Origin: Trichuris trichiura
Taxonomy: Eukaryota; Nematoda; Enoplea; Trichinellida; Trichuridae
NCBI GenBank assembly: GCA_037903355.1
Contig: JBAJFE010000014.1
Coordinates: forward strand, 6,200,001 to 6,264,000
DNA length: 64,000 nucleotides
Direction: 5' to 3'
Part shown: one piece after another, positions 57,706 through 64,000 of the stretch
Layout: each line of letters starts with the position of its first letter
How positions within the stretch are numbered: position 1 is the first letter of the stretch
Notes under the pieces: model-generated
What the model was told of the DNA's origin: nothing
Database searches by the model: none
What the model saw: the letters and a program-made list of their open reading frames with translations, nothing else
Position numbers and translations under genes: made by a program

Positions 57706-58530
57706 CTGTTCATGTGTGGCCGCAAGATTGCATTATAGTTTCTTTTGTATCTTCTTGCTTAAGCGTTTTCACTTCAATCTGGTTGGTTGTCACTACAATT
57801 CTGTTTGGTGTGGGTAAAAAAACAAATAGACGCACATTGATTGTTCTTTTTCGGGAAAGGCTATTGACTGCTTATGTGACCTTATGTTCCTAAAAATGTG
57901 CGAGGAGATATGAAAGGCAAGCAGAAATTTTCCCATCATAAAATGGTTGTTGGAAAAGCAGGAGTGGCATAGTACCTCTACTACGTAACGAAGAGTAAGT
58001 CTTTTCTGCAAAATGTTCTCTTGAGTAGTGGTGTTACAAAAGCTTTCCCATTGGGGCGAAGGGGGGAAAGGTTTGAGAGCCTAATGAACTCTCAGCTACG
58101 GCACGTCTTACCTTCCAGCCAATGAGCGGGTCCAAAGTTGACTAGTCAGAATTGGGGGACACTAGCGCTCTGGAACTTTCACAGGGGGCGATGGAGCGAA
58201 AAGTTTGAGAACCTATGCTCTATACGAAGTCAACCAGATTATTCTTTCGATAAAAAACCTATCTGTCGTATATCGTCGCAGGAAGCTCTGCTGCAACACC
58301 GGTCGTACAGCACAAGCCAAATTTAAACTTCGCGTAGTAAGAAAAGTGCAAATACGCTATATGATTACTCTTTAGATGCGATTGACGAGTTAACGCCTAA
58401 GCCATCCGCTGCCAGCGTGCCTTATCACATGTCCACCGACGGAAGCAAAGAGAACAGTAAGTTTATTTAGAAGGCGACGAACAGCAATTACATAATACAA
58501 TTCGATTTACAATTTCATACAGAACAGAGG

Positions 58531-59020
58531 TCATACAGGCGCCCAGACAGAATGGCGGTCACCCAAGGCTTTGTCAAATGGATCTTCATAGGGACGTAGC
58601 CTGCGGCGCCACATGAACTCGCACCAGTCCAGCCCGCTCCTGTGCGTGCGGCCGCGGTGCTTGTTTGACCGTTTCATTTGTGGCCAGAGGGACCTAGGCA
58701 GTCTGCGTGTGCGCCCCTGTCACAGAGTCCACAAAGTTGATGGAGCGATTCACTTTCAGGTGGCTGTAATCCTCCTGAGATAGACTATGGTACCTTCGCT
58801 AGCAGTCAGTAAAGACGACAGTGTGGGGCCTGATGTACTGCCTTATCAGCGGTATCAACGCCCGGGAACTACGGCGCTCAAAGGGAACAAGAAAAGATTC
58901 TCTGGTTTCTCGGAATACGCCCTCAAAGACCAACTGCCGTGTGTACTTCCTGTCACTGCGAGACTTCCTCTCAGAGAAAAGGGTCTCATCGTCCTCCACG
59001 ACGTGGTTCAGCTCGTCAGT
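58531..59020 (-). pseudogene. Merlin (ISXO2-like) transposase remnant
   Basis: Minus strand: VEDDETLFSERKSRSDRKYT, QLVFEGVFRET, RALIPLIRQYIRPHTVVFTD, a stop, HLKVNRSINFVDSVTGAHTQ, a frameshift, MKRSNKHRGRTHRSGLDWCE, FMWRRR. This matches the DDE-type catalytic region of Merlin and bacterial IS1016/ISXO2 transposases. At 59395-59670 on the opposite strand, RCPSLRGILRAGIFMDLSCD loosely resembles the N-terminal zinc-ribbon region of the same family, which would imply an inverted rearrangement. Non-functional. Confidence 0.82.
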
Positions 59021-62000
59021 TAAGTCAAGTCAATCAGTTCAAGTTGGTCAGGGCAGATTGGTTAGGCACTCGCTATATTCATTTCCCAGCGTGGCGCTCC
59101 TAAAGAAAGTTGGTCGTGATTTCAGGTGAAGAAATGAGATTCGCTGGAAACATGCCGTTATACTTAACTCGGCTTCTCCCCGAGATTCCTGGTTGGTCCA
59201 GTTAGACCAGTGTGACAGGATTACTTAGTTCAATGAGCTTGATAATCATCTGCAGCTGTATTGGTATAACTAATTTCAAAGCTCTCTGAATTTCGACGAA
59301 AGTTTCAGGCTCTAAACCACTAGAAGGATCTGTTGTGTACGCTTATTCTGCGCTTTTTTCTTGACGATTCCCCTGATAGCGAGTCGTTTTATGTGTGCGT
59401 CCTTCCTACAAGGATAGACTGCCATTGGAATTAGCGCTTTATGTGGAGTCTAATCGCTTAGAAAGCAGGAAAAAGGGAACTAGTTGCTACTTTTTCAGAT
59501 GTCCCTCACTGAGAGGCATTCTTCGGGCGGGTATCTTCATGGATCTTTCGTGCGACTGGTTAGACCTAGTTCATAGGGGCACCGAGTTTGATCGTGCCTG
59601 CAATTGTACGTTGACGCAACGCAGTCTGAGGGACCAGTGGTTCTGGCTGATATTGAGGAACACAATGTAGTTCCCGCTGTAGCTGATATGTCTTAGGAGC
59701 CTTTCTTCATTGAGGAAAGGTCAACAGCTCTCTACCAGCCTCAGAGTTAATGTCAGCCAGACGGTTGTGTCCTATCGTAAGGACATACGCAGCGACACTT
59801 GTGTGTTTGGAGAGTCCATAGCTCTCCGTAGGATCAAATGTAACCCTGACTGAAAAGCAGACTATGAAGGGACTTCAGAGTTTAAAGAGTGTTCTTTCTA
59901 GTCACTTGGTAATTCTCCGGTACTTTTAGCTCTGGCTGCTTTATGGTGAAACGGCCGCGGTTGCAGAATTGGAGCCTGCGTTCTGTAATTTGCTTTGGCC
60001 TTTCAGAGTCTTTGGATACTCTGCGCTCAGGTCGGGTCCGTCCAATGGGAGATCTCAGCTCACAATCAGGTCGAATTCGTGAATGGATTAGGTGGGGCGA
60101 GAGGACACAGCCTCATATCCCCGTAGCCTAGCCTGGAGGGTTGTTCACAACGGTAGAGTTCTAGACTAGTCCAGTTTATGCAGGAGTGATTGACCTTATT
60201 CTTTCCAGCTTTCTTTATATAAAGCGATCAGCAGCGCTGGCTTCCTGAAGATTTTTTTCCGGCAATTTCAGAGTTCGTAGGGTTACTAGTTTGGTATGAG
60301 CACTTGCTCTGCGCTGTTCAGGTGACGTTCCAATGAGTAATCCGAAGGACCGGTGGTTGTAGATGCTATGGTGGGGCATAAATGTAACGCCACTCGTGCC
60401 TAATCTTCTCGCATGTCGTGAACGCATATTACGCGCCTTTCACCTCTGTCAGACCTATTATTGAGGTCAAAGTTGGCATTCATGTCCGATCGTTACGATA
60501 TTCAGAATCTTGCGTTCACATACCTGGAGACGGCCTGTAGCTCTCCTGAGGATGCGTTTCGCAGTCAAAATGGTCCTGATTTATAGCATAGGCAGCGAGG
60601 AACACCGGAACGTCTGTTTGAGCACAGGATATTTGCTGTCAGTGACATTGTTAATGACCATTCTGAGGTTATAACTTTCGATATGAAGCAGCACAGCAGA
60701 ATCACCGCTTCGATCGCATGAGATTACAGAACGCGCATAAGACCAAAGCGCAGTCTGTGTACTCTCGGTGAACGAGAATACAGGGAGACTTTGCCATGCT
60801 TCCAGGTTTTCCAGTCGGTAAAATTGGTTATGAGCGAATGGAGTTATACGAACGCGCGCAATGCGAAAATTGCCTGTATATACAAGGATTCAGAGTAGTT
60901 TGGGCTTTGCAAGATCATTTCAGGAGATGAATCTTCGCCTTCTGCGACTGATAGCAAACATTTCCACATACGATGACACTCGTGCGGTTGCATACTACGA
61001 AGACCTTGGCGACCCAAAATCTACGAAGCAAGCTTTCGCTTAGTTACGGCATCCAGGAACTTACGCTACAAGACATGTCGACTGTAAAGCGGCATGTCTA
61101 TTCGAACTATACGTATAACCACAGATTTATCTGCCAACGCTGAAACAAAATTGTAAGCTTTCTGGTATTGCTGATCGAGTCTATTGGTTTCACCTGTTTC
61201 TGAGCCGTTATTAAAACCAAACGACGTGACGTAGGAGCCTGACCTCGTTGATGGTAAGGAGAAAAAATGTCGGACAATAGATATCTTCATTCTATGTGAT
61301 GACAAAAATTCTTTGGCGAGACGCCATAAGGAGAAATGCTGAAAATATCTTTATCTGGAGCTACAAGCGAGCTTACTGGTGCAACTTAATTCTGCAAGCT
61401 GGTGCTCACCGTTGGTGCAAAAGTTTAGTGCAGAAACCATGAAAACGTTTTCCGCGAACTCGTTTAAAGTTGAGCCAGAGCAAAAGTATCCTAACTTTTG
61501 CTCTGTGACACAATACGACTGCTAAGTTGGTTCATGCGAAGATCCTTTACACTACGCGTTGGCCGTATGCATAAAGCTGCCTAACGACTACGGATACACC
61601 TTAAGTGTAGGACTCATGGTGTTCACGCCATTTCTGATTCATTTCTCGTTTCCTTTTAAAAACAAGAACTCCTTAGCTAGCCCTTGCTAAAAATCTGCGA
61701 ATAAACTTGAAATAGTATAGATGGTGAAAATGGGACAGAATGAAACTAAGGGGATTTATCAATCAAGCATCTACAAGGTTGAATGCAAATTTTCTTTAAG
61801 GAACCACAGACTTTCATGAAAAAGATTTAATCACGGAAACGATCCTGTTATTCGCAATAAAACGTTTTTAAAATCTCTGTACCTTTCGGATGTTTTACCC
61901 TCACCAGTCTTCCACGGTTGAACTACCAAAGTATATTTTGAAAATTTTTTAAAGGGCCGTGACATCTGTGCGTAATGGGTTTAAAGTGCGTTCCTCAATT

Positions 62001-62087
62001 TTAAACCACGGTTTGCTGTTTGACGCTCCATTATTTCGCCTTATCTTTTCATTGTTGTTGTTCATAATTTTTCAGATCTTTTACGGC
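59021..62087. other. Long intergenic stretch, no gene recognised
   Basis: About 3 kb with only short frames. Apart from the tentative Merlin N-terminal trace at 59395-59670 I see no domain, no RNA gene and no clear terminal repeats. GT-rich and moderately GC-balanced, it is likely decayed transposon DNA. Confidence 0.45.
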
Positions 62088-62240
62088 TTTTCCCGTTCTT
62101 ATCTGCTTGGTATCTGTAATTCAAACGAAACAATTGCTCTACCAGCGGGTCGGTGAGCGATTATTAGGAAAAATTGAACAGGACCAATGCACTCAACTTT
62201 ATTTTCAAACCATTCAGAACGCTGAGCGTTCCGTTACTAC
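62088..62240 (+). repeat. Single-arm relative of the 11761-12115 palindrome
   Basis: TACGGCTTTTCCCGTT, ATCTGTAATT, CAATTGCTCTACCAGCGGGT, GTGAGCGATTATTA and CACTCAACTTT follow the order of the left arm at 11770-11900, then CAGAACGCTGAGCGTTCCG occupies the place of the hammerhead-like core, which is decayed here. Confidence 0.65.
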
Positions 62241-62566
62241 ATGCTACAACGAGCATTTGAAAGTTGACATAATCGTGACACAGTGTCATAAAAGAATTCA
62301 TACTTGTAAGCACATCTAGTACATCGAAAAGTAAGAGTCTTAATGGAAACACTGAAAAACTATGTTGTTGTTTACGTATTGGGGGCCTTTAAACAGCAAT
62401 AAACGCTTGTTTTTCGAGGCAAGTTTTACTGGGCAGGGTTAGTTTGTAAAAACTGAACATGACGATTTAACTCATACTTACCCATCTAAAGCTTAAAAAG
62501 TATTGATTATACACGAAATTCGACATCTATTTCAAAGAGAAAAGCGAAGAACAAAGTATATGGATA

Positions 62567-63940
62567 TCAAGTACAATTGTCACCATGTAAGTTCGCTTTC
62601 CGACTGCAGTCAATGCATGAGCTGACTAGCGGTAGGCATAAGCTCTGCAAGAATTCCTTACACTTGTCCTGGTCGGCAAATGCCAATACTTCGGTAACAA
62701 ATGAAATTGGCAACCTTGTGGGACGGTACCTGCCAAAGCCAAGTTATAGCAATAAATTTAAAGGAAAAAAGAATTACGCTTTTATCATATTCCTTATAGC
62801 CCTCTTGCGCTCGCGGTCCAAAACCAACGCTATCAAACAGGAAGAAAGTTTCGGTGAATCGTTTCTGTACAGCTGAAATAGAGTGCGGAAATTGCCCATC
62901 ATCCATGCTTCACAAAACTGGCAAGCAAATTGCACGTAAGTACTGTTTCGCTGGGATGGTGTGATTCTCGACAATGTCGCTTTTATGTCTACCATGTAGA
63001 AAAGAAAGAAATGAGTCATACTTTTATCCATTAATTATATTGCATACCCACAGTATTTTCTGTATAGACAAAAAATAGTAGCCTATAAGCAACAAATTCA
63101 CACTCGTTGGAACAACCGGGAATTGACTCATAGAGCATTTTCAACTGACTTTGGCACTGATTAAACTCCTCCTTATCAGCCTAAATTAGCGTAACGTTCA
63201 TGCAAATTTTGTATCACGGCTTTTATACTTTTTGCAAGGCTATCCGAGCATGAGTCTCATAAACTTCTATTGTGAACTCGTTGCGTATTCTCTGTACCTA
63301 GAAAAAGCAATTAACGATAAAAAAACCGTGGGAGCTGGAAGCTGCATTACCATTAGATCCTGCCTAATGGACTTTAAACGGTCGCAAACAATGCTGTAAT
63401 CGCAATTTTCTTTCCACTGCTGTTTGACCAATGCCAAAGACCGTTTCAATACGTGCTCGGGCCTTACCTGGGATGGATCTGCGTACTAGAAAATAAGCCT
63501 CAGCTGTAAGGAGACAGAATAAGGATTTCTAAGTCGACGTTAAAAATTCTCTAAACAAAAAATATTTGAATAGGACAACTAACCGTGGTCAAACGAAGGT
63601 AGCCTTTTTCTACTTCCTGGCAGGTTCCAACGATAACTGAATTTTGACAACTCTAAACAACCGCTGTAGAAGCATTGGACAAAGTAAGTCATTACATACA
63701 GCTGAAGAAAAAAGGGATCTATCACCATCTTTATCTAATACAAACAGCGCCTCCCCAGTGTTTTCTTCGGCTACGTTAGAATTCAACCCGAATCGTTCTG
63801 CACGTCTTCGCTTTGCGCTGTCATCTTCGAAGTTGTCTAGTGGCATAAAAGTTTTTCTTGCATCTTTTCTCTTTTTTCCAGCATAAGACGTTTTGCGTTT
63901 CTTATCAGGTGAAACAGCTTCTTCATGCTCAGGTTTGCGC
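62567..63940 (-). CDS. LENG8: LENG8-like SAC3/GANP-domain protein (5' end outside window)
   Basis: Exons in reading order: 63940-63696, 63636-63584, 63485-63351, 63297-63229, 63180-63048, 62988-62778, 62729-62567; phases 1, 0, 0, 0, 1, 2 are consistent, and the first exon starts one base before a codon, so the gene continues to the right. The first exon is basic and nuclear-looking ([30 protein letters not shown]). The SAC3/GANP region follows: [125 protein letters not shown]8 and its yeast Thp3-type relatives act in mRNA processing and export. Introns are short (48-120 nt). Stop codon at 62567-62569. Confidence 0.9.
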
Positions 63941-64000
63941 CTGTAAAAAAGTGGCAACGGTTTCTTTTGGAAGAAATGGAGCGTTTAATTAAGACAGCAA

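Larger units (their letters stand above)
51417..58217. mobile_element. 6.8-kb palindromic hAT composite with perfect 8-bp target duplication
   Basis: Both outer ends read CATAGGTTCTCAAA inward. The octamer CTCTATAC occurs directly at 51409-51416 and 58218-58225, the 8-bp duplication of a hAT insertion. Left arm (51417 to about 54577) and right arm (about 55141 to 58217) are reverse complements over some 3.1 kb, with a 560-bp spacer. Each arm holds a full hAT copy (51417-54321 and 55393-58217; inner ends CGTGGGTTCTCAAAG and CATGGGTTCTCAAAG) plus shared flank (GACTAAAC and beyond), so the duplication extended past the element. The outer duplication shows the whole structure transposed as one unit, with two copies of the same end at its borders. 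Confidence 0.88.

Noticed and set aside
1..64000. CRISPR arrays, bacterial operons, riboswitches
   Set aside because: Genes are intron-bearing and eukaryotic. No regularly spaced short repeats with unique spacers and no bacterial signals are seen.

Overview
This window is nuclear DNA from an animal. All coding genes are split by spliceosomal introns, the recognisable proteins are conserved metazoan ones, and most of the space is transposon debris. Introns as short as 46 nt sit next to repeat-swollen introns of up to about 5.3 kb. The mix of elements (Penelope-like, hAT, Tigger/pogo, mariner, Merlin, gypsy, R2-like) fits an invertebrate, possibly a nematode of the Trichinella/Trichuris kind, but the sequence alone does not settle the taxon.

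Four host genes can be assembled exon by exon with matching splice phases. A DDX11/CHL1-type iron-sulfur DNA helicase lies on the plus strand (2384-10507, 3 exons, 831 aa). The mitochondrial RNA polymerase POLRMT lies on the minus strand (30592 to 16187, 6 exons, 1227 aa). A TOG-domain microtubule polymerase of the XMAP215/CKAP5 family lies on the minus strand (39963 to 36329, at least 11 exons, 5' end unresolved). A LENG8-like SAC3/GANP protein lies on the minus strand (63940 to 62567, 7 exons seen, running off the right edge). They share no pathway and look like ordinary unlinked neighbours.

Transposon layout, left to right: hAT miniature elements with 8-bp target duplications upstream of and inside DDX11 intron 1; a palindromic repeat with a hammerhead-like core at 11.8-12.1 kb; a head-to-head palindrome of a Penelope-like element (PLE) tail at 13.4-15.2 kb; a Tigger remnant and a TA-flanked miniature element in a POLRMT intron; mariner and Tigger remnants at 32-36 kb; a nearly complete PLE with inverted terminal repeats at 40.9-43.6 kb; gypsy and R2-like remnants at 44.5-50.7 kb; a 6.8-kb palindromic hAT composite at 51.4-58.2 kb; and a Merlin remnant at 58.5-59.0 kb.

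Two results stand out. First, the 51417-58217 block is a giant inverted-repeat hAT structure bounded by a perfect 8-bp target duplication (CTCTATAC), so it appears to have moved as one unit. Each arm carries a hAT transposase in which a nearly full-length histone H3 sequence lies between the BED zinc finger and the C-terminal hAT domain. Second, hammerhead-ribozyme-like cores (CUGANGA, a hairpin, then GAAA) recur at seven places with compensating stem changes, in at least three different repeat contexts.
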